Shown here: positions 33,275-43,311 of the stretch, one piece after another
Layout: every line of letters begins with the position of its first letter
How positions within the stretch are numbered: the stretch's first letter is position 1
Made by a program: the position numbers and the translations under genes
The notes under the pieces: model-generated
What the model was told of the DNA's origin: nothing
The model's database searches: none
What the model saw: the letters and a program-made list of their open reading frames with translations, nothing else
From: Mucor racemosus
Taxonomy: Eukaryota > Mucoromycota > Mucoromycetes > Mucorales > Mucoraceae
NCBI GenBank assembly: GCA_027405735.1
Contig: JAPEHQ010000004.1
Span: 1,860,001-1,924,000 of the forward strand
Reading direction: 5' to 3'
Length of the DNA stretch: 64,000 bases

Positions 33275-34193
33275 TTATTGAATAATCCAATCTTTGACCT
33301 TTTCTAAATCTTGATTTTCAACAGAACAAGATTCAAATTCAATATCATTATCAACATGATCAAATTTAAAATCTTCTCCTTCATATCCCAAAAATGTTTC
33401 TTGTTCGTCACTTTCTTGTTGTTCAACACGAGCAGTACGAGTACCACGCAAACGATTACTATTTATGCTTTGATATTAGATATGAAGATATGTATACAAG
33501 AAGAAAAACTTACAGTTCGGTTTCAAGTAATGATTTGATCTTCTCGGTAGGTAAAGCAGTAATCATATCAGCTTTATTACAAGCAATTAAAATAGGTGTA
33601 CGTTGCTTTTGTACAATGGGCTTTGCTAATACATCGTACAAGTATTCTGCAACAGGTCGAATTTGTCTGCTTACACTGGTACTGTCAATGACAAATACAA
33701 TGGAGCGTGTTACAGGTAAGAAATCTGCAAATCTGTAGCGAACACGATCATGACCTGGCATATCTACTAATTCAAACATCTTTATGTTTTCAAGTAGTGT
33801 GTAAGTTTTGCTAATTTGATAATATCCCATATATCAGTTCATAATTACCTTGTTGTTAATTGTGATTTGCCCTTCATTTTCCTTCATTGATGAAACTGTA
33901 GGTCTATTTTTTCCATTTTTCAACTATTATTTTTAAATGAATATCAAGCTAATAGTATTATGTGTATAACCTACTAATATATACATGGCTGTTTTACCAG
34001 CACCACTAGTGCCTAGTAATAAAACTGTATTTTTATTTTGCTTCTTTGTGAATAGAGAGAGGCCAATGACTTATATATATATACTAGAAATTAGAATACA
34101 TTTCACGTTTCTTCTAGTAATTATATTATTACCTGTAACAAGCAAAAGCACTGCAACTGCAACTGCAGCTTTTATCAGTAGTGAATTATCCAT
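33275..34193 (-). CDS. SRP102: Signal recognition particle receptor subunit beta
   Basis: This is the membrane-anchored GTPase that holds the SRP receptor alpha subunit on the ER. Five exons (34193-34133, 34069-33975, 33923-33849, 33779-33514, 33458-33275) give 226 aa. One N-terminal transmembrane helix (residues about 5-27, LLIKAAVAVAVLLLVTVIGL) is completed across the first junction. GTPase motifs follow: P-loop GTSGAGKT (40-47), RPTVSS switch region, DMPGH (83-87) and NKAD (145-148). The Arg/Glu-rich end and VKDWII tail fit the family. The least certain junction is the acceptor just before residue 78 (AAAG, then ATG), chosen because it keeps the beta strand before DMPGH. Its stop codon lies 28 bp from that of the convergent plus-strand gene. 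Confidence 0.93.
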
Positions 34194-34999
34194 TATATTG
34201 TAAAAAGTAAAAAGTGTATTCGCTTTTTGCAAAAAGGGCTTTTCCGATAATATGTGTTCGCTTTTTTTTTTTTTTTGCAACAACCGTGGTTTAAAAATAT
34301 GCTTTGTTGCTGGCTTGTCAAACATTAATATCAAAAGAACCATAGAGATGAAGCAATGGATATCGTTCGAGATTCTTCTTTTTAAATGCAATGGGTTATT
34401 CTTCTTAGCTCTCAGAACATATTTTGCTTAAATAAGGTATTGTATTCAGCTGAAATAAGTCTATATCTATTGCAAAATAAAAACATTACGCAAAATTCAA
34501 TGTTCAGACATGCAATGTTTCAAGAATTTTTATATATTCAAAAAAAACAACAAAAAAGTGTCGTAATATTGTATTAATAAATAATACCTTCCTCTATATA
34601 CTTGTATTTTTCAGTATCTTTTAAGCTTTTATCAAATCATTGGCTTGCTAGCTATAAGCAGTTTATAGATAAATAAACTTCTGATGCACAGGTAACCGAG
34701 ATTCAAAACGAATCTTTCATTCAATCTAGTAGAAGCTCTCAATATATGTCAGGCCTTGCTTGAGCATAGATGTGATTTTCATCTTTCTGGTCTAATACTA
34801 CTGATAAAAATATTTGTTCTTGCGTTCTTGATGGCTTCCGCCATTTCACTACAACAAGAATAGCTTCAGGATATAATACATGTTAACTTCTTACTTTATG
34901 AAATTACTATTGACCCTAAAACTTCAGTCGCATAAAAGTTGATATCTTTTGGGGTTGCGTTATAATATCTGTCTGAAAATAGAAGAGTTAATCCCAGAA
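34194..34999. other. Intergenic region upstream of SRP102
   Basis: No gene supported. It contains the SRP102 promoter, poly-T/A runs (34262-34276) and AT-rich filler. A plus-strand 63-codon frame at 34386-34577 has no support. Confidence 0.45.
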
Positions 35000-35070
35000 T
35001 TAGCATTGTTGTCGAGTCGAATTTTGCCTACCAAATTTACTAGCACAAACTCGGCTCTACGAAATCCTTA
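35000..35070 (-). repeat. 70-bp imperfect-palindrome repeat, copy 2
   Basis: Inverted, diverged copy of the repeat at 14375: TTAGCATTGTTGTCGAGTC... TACCAAATTTACTAGCACAA... AAATCCTTAG. The hairpin-forming ends are partly lost. Confidence 0.6.
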
Positions 35071-35263
35071 GCCTGGACCATTTGCTGTTCTATTAATGGT
35101 TTTTGAATTTATCAAAGTATTGATTTCATTTAATGAACCTTCATCAACAACAATGTGTAATTTTGTCGATGATGATGATGATATGAGGTCAATGATTCAA
35201 TAATAAATAAGGCTATTATTGAAAGTTAGTACCTTTTATCATAGTACTTGATTATTATTTATC

Positions 35264-35512
35264 TTACTCTTGTTTGTGAATCTCTGTTATATGTTCACTT
35301 GTAGTGGGATGGGACAATATTTGAGAGCGCATAACATCAGCAGATATTTTACCAACAAGTGAATCTTCATCATTTATACTATTGAGTTCATTGACGCCAC
35401 CGGCATTAAAGCTTGATTCTCCCGTTTGATATGCGTTTTTGGACTCTTTGAACCGAGATTTGCCTTGCTGTTTCAAGCCGAATTTTCGAACTCGTTTGAA
35501 ATGTGGTTCGTT
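35264..35512 (-). pseudogene. Orphan coding fragment of unknown family
   Basis: The frame is open for 82 codons from an upstream stop to TAA: NEPHFKRVRKFGLKQQGKSR, then ESSFNAGGVNELNSINDEDS and a tail ISADVMRSQILSHPTTSEHI. There is no ATG near its start. Composition (charged, serine-rich) is protein-like, and it may be the last exon of a lost gene or of a mobile element. Family not recognised. Confidence 0.3.
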
Positions 35513-36459
35513 TTATCAATTAATTCTTTGTTATTGTAGTCTTTACGGGTATCATTCGAAAATATACTAGAGTTTATACATCGTACAACATTTGCGGGGG
35601 CATATTTTGGCATAAATAACTTAAATTGCCCATACAATATCTAGCATTTAGTGATAGTTTTAACATTAATTATTATTATGATGATATGGCTTTTGATATT
35701 TTTGGTGCTGAATATTATACGTGTTTTTGAGTATTTCGTGAGATAAGAAATAAATTCAGGAATAGGTATCATAATGCGGCCAATTGTGCATTTATATCTT
35801 TCAAATCGATTTCTCTTGTGATATTTTGTATTCCAAAAGTTTGAATGCCGCGCTTGATCTGTTGGTTAGACAAGCAAGTTGAAAAGTGTGATGTTGGGAC
35901 AAACAGCAAACATGCTCTATAATTTAGAGGTTATACTGTACCTACTATATTTGATGTTCATTAATAAGAGTGATTGGTAATAATAACCTCAGAGATTCTG
36001 TACTCGTTTTTCAAATAGACTTGAAGGGTATCTACTTTTTTTTCAGTCACTGGAACACAGTGAGTTTTGGAGCCTTTCTATGCTTTAAGAGTAAGCAACT
36101 AAATTCGTGCAGAAGCTTATAAGTATATATCTATGAGTAAGTAGGTTGGAATTGAAATAGAAGAGATACTGGTTCATATTATGATACTTTCGCTATTTGA
36201 TGAATAATAAATCTCCAACACTTTGCATATAGGTATGTAACTGCGTGCTTTTTAATGAAAGTTAATTTATAAAATATTTTTATCAATTGAAATATTTTTT
36301 TCACAACCAAAACGATAATAGAATGACATCCAATCTGTCTTAAAGTCTAATCATATCTCATATCTTTTTACAAGTTATAATAAATGATAAAATATGACAC
36401 TAGTAACTTTTGACGTTTATTATTCAAACAATGCTCAACCTAATTTTGTAATCCTCTTT
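35513..36459. other. Intergenic AT-rich region
   Basis: No gene supported. The right end is the 3' flank of the aldo/keto reductase gene. Confidence 0.45.
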
Positions 36460-37642
36460 TTACATGTGAATAAGATTACGAGGAATATAAGGTTCCTCAA
36501 GGTACTTGATGTCTTCTTCAGATAACTTGATATCCAATGATCCAATAATATCGTATAAATTCTCAACTTTACCTACACCAACAATGGGACTTGTACAATG
36601 AGGTTTGGTAAGCATCCATGCTAAGGCAACTTGTGCCGGAGAATGGCCCAATTTGTCAGCAATTTCCACCACACGATCAATAATCTGATCATTGTTTGCA
36701 CTTTCTTTTTTAGCAAAAAATGATTTTGTGGCCTGATCAGTATCCATGCGAACAGTATTACGGTTTTTACCAGTTAAAAGACCTCTGGCTAATGGAGACC
36801 AATGAATAGAAGCAATACCTTCGTCCAAGCAATAAGGAATCATCTCACGCTCTTCTTCACGGTAGATTAAATTGTACAAATTTTGCATACTACTGAACTT
36901 GGCCCATCCATTCTTTTCAGCAATACGGTTGGCCTTTTGGAATTCCCAAGCGTAGCAAGAACTGCAACCAATGTATCTAACCTTACCAGATCTGACCAAA
37001 TCATTCAAAGCTTCCATAGTTTCCTCGATTGGAGTATTCTATAGGATACACACACAAAAATGAGTCTCCAGCTACATGCATATAATAAACAAGTATCCAC
37101 TCACATGATCAAAACGATGAATTTGATATAAATCAATGTAATCCAAACCAAGACGTTCGAGAGAAGCATCACAAGCATCAAAGATATGTTTGCGAGACAA
37201 GCCATATGAGTTGACGTATTCAGGCTCATTATCCAATTGTTTTCCCAATAAATTACCATCCTCTTCTTTACCTACAGTGAAGAAAACCTTGGTGGCTACA
37301 ACAATACGGGATCGAGGCATATTGAATTTCCTGATAGCCTTACCAAGAACGCGTTCGCTTTCGCCATTAGAGTAAGCATCAGCTGTATCGAAAAAATTGA
37401 TACCGCAATCGTAAGCCTTTTTGATTAAATCTAAAGATTCTTCCTCATCTTTTACCCAAGCTTGCCATTTGGAAGAGCCATATGACATGCAACCGAGTGC
37501 AAAACGGGATACCTGCAAAGAGTAAATGTTTGAATGCATGATACAGGTATTCAATTTATGTATTGAAACTTACGCGCAGACCAGTGTTACCAAAACGCAC
37601 ATACTTCATCTTGGGGAGATTATTTGCTTCGGTTGTGGACAT
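36460..37642 (-). CDS. Aldo/keto reductase
   Basis: Three exons (37642-37574, 37512-37105 with a GTGAGT donor, 37038-36460) give 351 aa, the usual length of the large bacterial/fungal type AKRs (YajO/aryl-alcohol dehydrogenase-like). These NADPH-dependent cytosolic enzymes reduce aldehydes and ketones. The catalytic tetrad is present: Asp65 and Tyr70 in FFDTADAYSNG, Lys98 in VVATKVF, His155 in LYQIHRFDH. Further family segments are KVRYIGCSSCYAWEFQKA, SMQNLYNLIYREEEREMIPY and the cofactor-binding WMLTKPHCTSPIVGVGKVE. The start MSTTEANNLPKMKYVRFGNTG is supported by a TATA box about 65 bp upstream. Substrate unknown; flanked on both sides by repeats, with no partner gene. Confidence 0.95.
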
Positions 37643-37706
37643 TTTTTTTTTTTAAAAAAATGAAATAAAAAAGTGATACTGAGATTACAAACATCTTTGA
37701 AGCTGT

Positions 37707-37716
37707 ATTTATATAT
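37707..37716 (-). promoter_or_regulatory. TATA box of the aldo/keto reductase gene
   Basis: On the minus strand TATATAAATA lies 65-74 bp before the ATG at 37642, followed by an A/T-rich leader. Inferred from position and sequence. Confidence 0.5.
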
Positions 37717-38129
37717 GATCGAATGGTAGTGTCGCTTTTATGCAGTTGCGGTACAATTTGCTTCCGGGATTTGACTTTTGGAAACTTTTTTCGTCATCAT
37801 TTGCCTAAATTAAGAATTTAACTTTTTCCAGCTTTATACCAAATCCGTCAATAATAATATAGCCAGATACAGTATAAATGCGACAGGAAATTTTTTTCAA
37901 GCTCAAAAGCTCAGGAATCATCTAAAATCAGCATCTCATTACAATTCCAGAGAGAGAAAAAGCTTGGCGATACAACAATCACAATTTTACCTACGTCAAT
38001 CGTCAAGATATCTGCCACGCACGATTCTAAAGAACAGTTTGGCTGCCCTGCTTATCTTAAATATTATGCAATAAGACACGAATTGAAAAATCATTATTAT
38101 TCAAATCATCCAGAGATATTACCAGTAAC

Positions 38130-38350
38130 ACAGCAACAACGGCAATGTCAAACCAGCAATAGTGATGATTCCATAGCCCAAGAGCAATAGAAAGCTACCA
38201 CTAGTGATGATTCCAATGCTCAGCAACAGCATAATGTAACCAGCAATGATAGCGCACCAACAACAGAGCAACTAAAACAAATTGAAAAACAAAACAAGAA
38301 ACGTGCTAGTTCCAATGGGTCCATAGAAAGCGAGTTCTTGAATACAGCAT
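38130..38350 (+). pseudogene. Broken Q/S/N-rich coding remnant
   Basis: One plus-strand frame reads QQQRQCQTSNSDDSIAQEQ, one stop codon, then KATTSDDSNAQQQHNVTSND and EQLKQIEKQNKKRASSNGSI. Two halves are internal repeats (AGTGATGATTCC occurs twice, about 48 bp apart). It looks like a fragment of a low-complexity protein with one disabling stop; it ends just before a small transposon at 38396. Origin unknown. Confidence 0.35.
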
Positions 38351-38395
38351 GCATTTTTTTTTTCACCTCCAGATCCTCGAAATCATTTTATGGTA

Positions 38396-38480
38396 CAGTA
38401 GTTGCGCTATATAAGATTAACTTTTTGGAAAGGATTTTTAACCTTATAAAGAGCGTAGCCTTATATCGCACGGGAGACTG
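38396..38480. mobile_element. 85-bp pogo-like mini-element
   Basis: Starts CAGTAGTTGCGCTATATAAG and ends, read inverted, CAGTCTCCCGTGCGATATAA. The ends resemble those of the element at 14918-16150 and the whole piece is nearly a palindrome. TA precedes the left end; AT follows the right end, so the TA duplication is only half preserved. It probably arose by internal deletion of a longer element. Confidence 0.6.
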
Positions 38481-38631
38481 ATGTAAAAAAATTAGTTAAA
38501 TGTGTGTTAAGGGTATTTTTTAAAATTAATCCCAATAAAATATTCCTCTATTTCAGTTACGTTTTGTAGGGAAGAAAACACTACAAACGCTATTAATTAA
38601 ACAATTAAACAATAGGCAAAAATATAACTGA

Positions 38632-38704
38632 GAGGAGTCAAACTCAGGACCTTGGGTTACAAGTTGCAAGACTGATGTTAATACCATTTTAATAGCTGAA
38701 CTAT
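38632..38704 (-). other. tRNA-like sequence, possibly a SINE head
   Basis: On the minus strand the order GTTCAGCTATT...GGTATTAACATC, CAGTCTTGCAACTTG, then CCTGAGTTTGACTCCTC resembles D-arm, anticodon arm with TGC (alanine) in the loop, and T-arm with a degenerate B box (GAGTTTGACTC for GGTTCGANTCC). The stems are imperfect and no discriminator/acceptor pairing is convincing. It is more likely a decayed tRNA or tRNA-derived SINE than a working gene. Confidence 0.3.
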
Positions 38705-38779
38705 TCTAAAAATAGGGACTTGTCAAGTTTTAATAGGATAACTACCAATTTTTTTATTCACTGCAACTATAGTGCGTAT

Positions 38780-38850
38780 TAGCATTGGTGTCGAGCCGGG
38801 CTTTGCCAACCAAGTTTACTAGTATAAGCTGGGTTCGAGAGCATCCTTAG
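38780..38850 (-). repeat. 70-bp imperfect-palindrome repeat, copy 3
   Basis: Inverted copy of the repeat at 14375: TTAGCATTGGTGTCGAGCCG... AAGTTTACTAGTATAAGCTG ...GAGCATCCTTAG. It is the best preserved palindrome of the four. Confidence 0.75.
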
Positions 38851-39244
38851 TGCGTATTACCTCGTATTCCCTGCAGGTAATATATCTATTTTATTTTTTA
38901 GTAATATTAGTGGTAGAATAAATACTGTAAGCAATGAAAAAATGTGAAAACAATTTATAAGAAAACCTTTTTCGAATGAAAAATACCAATATGTATTTGA
39001 ATACAAAGATGGATATATATTTTAAAATTAAATGAATATCATGTATATTTTACTTTTATAAATCCTTTAAAATTTGTGATTTTGTAGATTTTTTTTTTCG
39101 AATCCCGTTTTGCCTTCTTGTACTTTCCAAGTTGAACCCGTTATTAGGTTCATGTTGTATGTTGTATTTTAAACTTTACATAAAATAATAAGCCTTTGAA
39201 TAATTAATTAATTATAAATTCGAAGCTTATTGTATGAAATTTTG

Positions 39245-39385
39245 ATATCTGCATCTCACAGCTGTTTGAGATATTTAAACAGCCGCGTCCGGACTGTCCG
39301 GTGTTTTTTTTCAGAAATTTACAGCTTGGAAATATTATTAGATGGCCGCATCCGGAGGTTGTTCGGCATTTTTTTTTTGGAAGAG
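39245..39385. repeat. Two tandem GC-rich motif blocks
   Basis: Two related blocks of about 70 bp: CATCTCACAGCTGTTTGAGA...CAGCCGCGTCCGGACTGTCC and AAATTTACAGCTTGGAAATA...GGCCGCATCCGGAGGTTGTT, each ending in a T-run. A third relative is at about 760-820. The GC-rich ends (TCCGGA palindromes) stand out in an AT-rich background. Function unknown. Confidence 0.5.
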
Positions 39386-39494
39386 TGACCATTGATAAAA
39401 ATGTGGATCATCACGTTCTACAATTTATAATTATTTTGATTTATCGAGACTTTGTAAATTAAAATCAACGTAAAAAGTACCGTTTATTAGAATG

Positions 39495-39842
39495 TGTTAC
39501 GCCAGGAGATTATATCAATCTCAAAGCTAAAATATGTACTAAATCATTTAATAAAAATAAAGGAAAACTGTTATAAAATGAAAGAGCACACTAAAACTAA
39601 AGAACTTTATTATAAGATCGAACCATCTTCTTTTATATTCACATTCTCTAATTATATGACCTGTTTAAAGGAGTCTATTTATATATATTCATATATCCAA
39701 TCAAATCTAGGTGACACACACTAGTTCCATATTCCTGCATACACGGAGCTTCATAACATAATACACAGCAATGTAGAACTTAACATATCAAACTGTGTCG
39801 TAATCTTAACCAAGGAATGCACCCAGATCTGTGGATGCAACA
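39495..39842 (+). mobile_element. Solo LTR, family A copy 1, with 5-bp target duplication
   Basis: 348 bp from TGTTACGCCAGGAG to GGATGCAACA, flanked by GAATG on both sides (39490-39494 and 39843-39847). TG...CA termini plus a 5-bp duplication are diagnostic of an LTR retrotransposon reduced to one LTR by recombination. It contains TATTTATATATATTCAT as a likely promoter. A nearly identical copy is at 49043-49389. No internal coding part remains. Confidence 0.92.
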
Positions 39843-40084
39843 GAATGAATTAAATATGGGTTTATATACTTTTAGAATCCTGGACCTGATGGCTCCTGGC
39901 TTCCTTTTTTAACTTAATAATAAAGACCCTACGTTCTCCGTGATATAATCGCTTGTAGTCTTTATTTTATTTGTATTGGAAATAATTGTTATCTACATAT
40001 AACTCTCAGGGCCCATTAAATATGACAATAGAAATTATTATTAATGTGTATGGATATAATGTGTTATTTTTCAGTGGTAACATT

Positions 40085-40225
40085 GGAATCATGCTTCTAT
40101 GATTCAATAGTAGCATGATGATAGACGCATGAAATATGACCTTGCTTGATTTCCATGTTGAACATCATGGTTTAAAAGATGTTCTAAATTAGTAATTCGG
40201 TAATTTCTAATTCTGATAAATCACC
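40085..40225 (+). repeat. Short repeat shared with 45928-46066
   Basis: About 140 bp matching the segment inside the LTR at 45558: AATCATGCTTCTATGATTC, GTAGCATGATGAT, GTTGAACATCATGGTTT, AATTCGGTAATTTCTAATTC and the end TTCTGATAAATCA, which is also the end of the family C LTRs. It is probably a piece of a related LTR. Confidence 0.5.
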
Positions 40226-40511
40226 TTTTTTAAAACGCTCTTTTTTAAAGCACACTCACGGGTTTATAAACTAGCCAAAAAAATTATTGTGGATCTAAAT
40301 TATTTTCTTTTAGTTTCAATCTTTTTAACTTCAGCTGAAAAAAGTAAGTATGGTAGTATTTCTTCTACTTTTGATTATAACTCTAACGTCATTTTATTAA
40401 GTTGTCTTCATCTCATTCATGAAGACCTTTTTTTGTTCATAAATCCCCATAATAATTACGATATATGTTTATTAACAAATTTTTCACTACGTTAGAAAAA
40501 ACTAACGCGGA

Positions 40512-40681
40512 TGCAGTAAATAATTATGTTGTTTACTAAAATAAAAAAATATAAAAATAAAAGCGGTAAAAGTATAATTATAATCAACTAAATTTTTTAT
40601 TACAAAAGATTTCTGAAGATTTAAAACAATTGAAAAAGTATGAGGGTATTTATAGTAATTTGGAGAATTTGGATATCATCA
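40512..40681 (-). repeat. LTR-like block with TATA box, copy 2
   Basis: Related to 16602-16770. Read on the minus strand: TGATGATATCCAAATTC, TTACTATAAATACCCTCATA, then poly-A/T sequence and the end TTTACTGCA. It lies directly downstream of the decayed minus-strand coding sequence at 40650-41092, as expected of a 3' LTR. Confidence 0.5.
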
Positions 40682-41092
40682 GACTTGAATCTTGATTGTA
40701 GCTGTCTTCTTTTTGATTCAATGCTTTTCTGAAGTCTGCTATTGATTTGTAGTTGAATTTGTTCAAATATTGTTTAAAATCGTTAGGAAGTTGTGAAGGC
40801 TTGTTGTTATGATTAGTCATTATTTCCTCAATCTCTCCACTAGTAGATGCTCGATGCTTGATATACAATTCTCGGAATCATTGGCATCAAATATAAACGA
40901 ATGAGAAGGATGCTCTCCAATAATTTGAAGCTTGTCAAATTTATATAATTGATCTTCCACCACCGCACCAGTTGAGAGAGTCCATTTGTTTTTGTGCTTG
41001 AGACTTTCAAAGCTAGCCGTCCTTTCTTGTCTTGCATTGGGTGCTAATAAAAAGCAGATGAGTATGTGCAAATGGGAAAACCTTCGTTCCAA
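40650..41092 (-). pseudogene. Frameshifted lineage-type coding remnant, possibly element-borne
   Basis: The minus strand is open from 41092 (MERRFSHLHILICFLLAPNA..., HKNKWTLSTGAVVEDQLYKF, EHPSHSFIFDANDSENCISS) to 40820, then continues in another frame from 40868 (EEIMTNHNNKPSQLPNDFKQ, FNYKSIADFRKALNQKEDSY). A single frameshift near 40820-40860 joins them. The KW-LSTG-VVED-LYKF...HPSHSFI pattern reminds me of unassigned multi-copy proteins of Mucorales, from memory only. Its end runs into the LTR-like block, which suggests mobile-element origin. An intron near ALGANKK/NARQERT is possible. Confidence 0.45.
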
Positions 41093-41269
41093 TATTCACT
41101 ATGTTTTTCATCCAGACAATTTTCCAAGCTCATTGGTAGTTGTTGCATCCACAAGTCTGTATACATTCCTTGTTTAAGATAATGGCACAGTTTGATATTA
41201 TAAGTTCCAAATTGCTGTGTATTATGTTATAAAGCTCAGTTTATACTACTGTACGTATTCAGGAATGTG

Positions 41270-41409
41270 TAGTGTTCACAAAATAATTGAGCCTAAGCGA
41301 GCGCAAGCAGTTTCAGCAAACATTTGCTGAGTCTAATAAAATACTTGAAAATTACTCGAGCAAGCCCGAGCCTAAGCAATGGCTCGTCGAGCAGTTTTAC
41401 ATGCCACTA
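41270..41409. mobile_element. Short hAT-like element related to the one at 15155
   Basis: Left end TAGTGTTCACAAAATAATTG and inverted right end TAGTGGCATGTAAAACTGC, with interior CAAGCCCGAGCCTAAGCAA shared with the nested hAT element. At 140 bp it lacks the satellite and about 600 bp of the longer relative. Flanks (GGAATGTG and CAGCCGAA) do not match, so no target duplication remains. Confidence 0.6.
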
Positions 41410-42369
41410 CAGCCGAACTATGCTTCTCATGGGCATAATGATCTGCACAGATGGGCAGAATAAAAAATTTTGTGCAGATCAGGCAGTCCAGATAAGCTGA
41501 GAAATGAGATCGAGGTTTTTTAGTCAATTTACTAAAGTATATTAATTATAATATAATTAATAACGAAGATAATTTGAATGGTTTAAAACAGATGTGAGTT
41601 ACTCTGATTCAACAGAATTGCCTTATTGACGAGATATATCCATTTGAAATTTGGGGTTTTTGAAACAGTTGTGCCCATGTTCTTCTTTCCGGGACTAAAT
41701 GGAAACAACGACAACAACCTGTTTGGTAACACTAAAAGTATTTATGCCTTTGTAAATTCCTGTTTGTAACACACAAAATTGTTTTTCTTCCCTACTCTTT
41801 CCTCAGCTCTTTTATTTACGTGTAAACTACAACAAAAAGACTAATATTTTTTTATAAACTGAAATCAAGTAGCATGTACAAGTACATGTTTTTCCTATTG
41901 TTTATTTGAAAATAAATTATTAACTGTTGATTCTAGGGCGTGTTATAATATTTTTCTCAAACAAAAAAAGCATCCAGTACTTAATCATTTTGTTCCATTA
42001 TCTACGTTATAATCAATAATTATTTGGTCTAAAGTCGATATCTACCTGCAGAAAAACTGGTGATTGTAAAATTATGTATAGCATTGACTTAATTTGAATG
42101 AATGAATGAATAAACTCATGTTTGTCTATTTATTTTCTAAAAAGCATTTATTTCTATTTAGTAGACAACAGCTAAGAAGAGGAAAACAAGATGTTGTCTT
42201 GTATATCACTAACGTGCCACCAGCTTTAAATCTGTGTAAACTTTGATTTTGTTTCAATTTTTATTTATTTTGGAACTCCGCTATTTGAATATGTATTTTT
42301 TTTTGGAGGCATCTCATGGCAGGTAATGTAGCTCATTTGTTATTTGAGAGATTGAGAAGTATAATAAGT
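41410..42369. other. Intergenic AT-rich region
   Basis: No gene supported. It includes a short inverted motif (ATCTGCACAGATGGGCAG ... TTTTGTGCAGATCAGGCAG at 41440-41490). Otherwise featureless. Confidence 0.4.
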
Positions 42370-42675
42370 TTAAACAAACATTTTATTTTTATAACAAATC
42401 GTTAGGAATTCTAAATTTTCTATGAGATAAATATTTTTTTCAACAAATTTCTTAACTTCTTGGACAACTTCTCTACATTTGCTATACGCTTCGATGTAGT
42501 CCATCGACCTTCTGAAATAATGTCTGATTTGAGTCAGGTTACCAGAGGTATCCAGAAAAGAATGGATGTTTTTCTCCAGAGACTTGAATGTATAGTCACA
42601 TCGCAAACGAGCTTTCCTCTTGGCAGCACCACAGTACATTTTGATCCAATTGCATTCGCAATGATACTTTGGGTA
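42370..42675 (-). pseudogene. C-terminal fragment of a DDE transposase
   Basis: The minus strand reads YPKYHCECNWIKMYCGAAKR, KARLRCDYTFKSLEKNIHSF, QIRHYFRRSMDYIEAYSKC and ends VKKFVEKN... before a stop. The pattern HCExNxIxxxxGxAKxxxR..CxYTFxxL...IRxYFRRSxxYIEAY is, from memory, the C-terminal block of fungal Tc1/mariner-like DDE endonuclease transposases, with the third catalytic acid in HCE. Everything upstream, including the two aspartates, is missing (TGA 5' of the fragment). A dead transposon relic that could once have mobilised pogo-like elements; no direct link is proven. Confidence 0.7.
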
Positions 42676-43211
42676 TCAGTAAAATGATTTTATAATAAAA
42701 ATAACTATTAAAGTCATAACAATTGTTCACAAAGGTTTAAATAATGATTGTTATGGCTCTGATTTATTATATCTTTATTTTTCGGAAAGTTGATAGCGAA
42801 AATGGTGATTTCACGCATTGCTTACGTAAGCTGGGTTTAAGGTAAGGAGGTTATGTGTCACAGAGTATCCTTGTTTCAAAAGTTACCCTCACCTAAGAGC
42901 ACACAGCTTAAATTTTGAAATACCGTCTATTTTCAAGGGCTATCAACAGAATGATTTTATAGTAAAATTAAGTATACGAGCCATAACAATTGTTTACAAA
43001 GGTTTAAATAATGATTGTTATGGATTTTTTTTATTGTATCGTTAGTTTTGGGTGAGTTGATAGCTCTTAAAAAAAGTTAAAATTTGTGCAGGTTTAAAGC
43101 TGTTGGCACGTTACCAACTATCAAAGTTACACCATAATTATTACTCATTAGCTTGTTATTAATAATTTATTTTACTAATAAATCAATTTTTATAGGTCAA
43201 AAGTAAGTTTG

Positions 43212-43311
43212 TTCTGGTAAATCATGGAATAAATTGGCTTGGGACAAAGAGGATAAAAAGGTGGCAATAGGTCCCAGTGATGGCCATGTTTATGTTTAGG
43301 ATGTTGGAGGG
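43212..43311 (+). pseudogene. Dynein intermediate chain-like exon fragment (left arm)
   Basis: SGKSWNKLAWDKEDKKVAI, then GPSDGHVYV, a stop codon and DVGG, followed by GTAAGA like a splice donor. The pattern WxKxxWDxxxxKxxAIGxSDGxVYVYDxGE is that of the last WD40 repeat of cytoplasmic dynein intermediate chains. The stop codon and lack of other exons show it is a dead gene fragment carried by the repeat. Confidence 0.55.
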
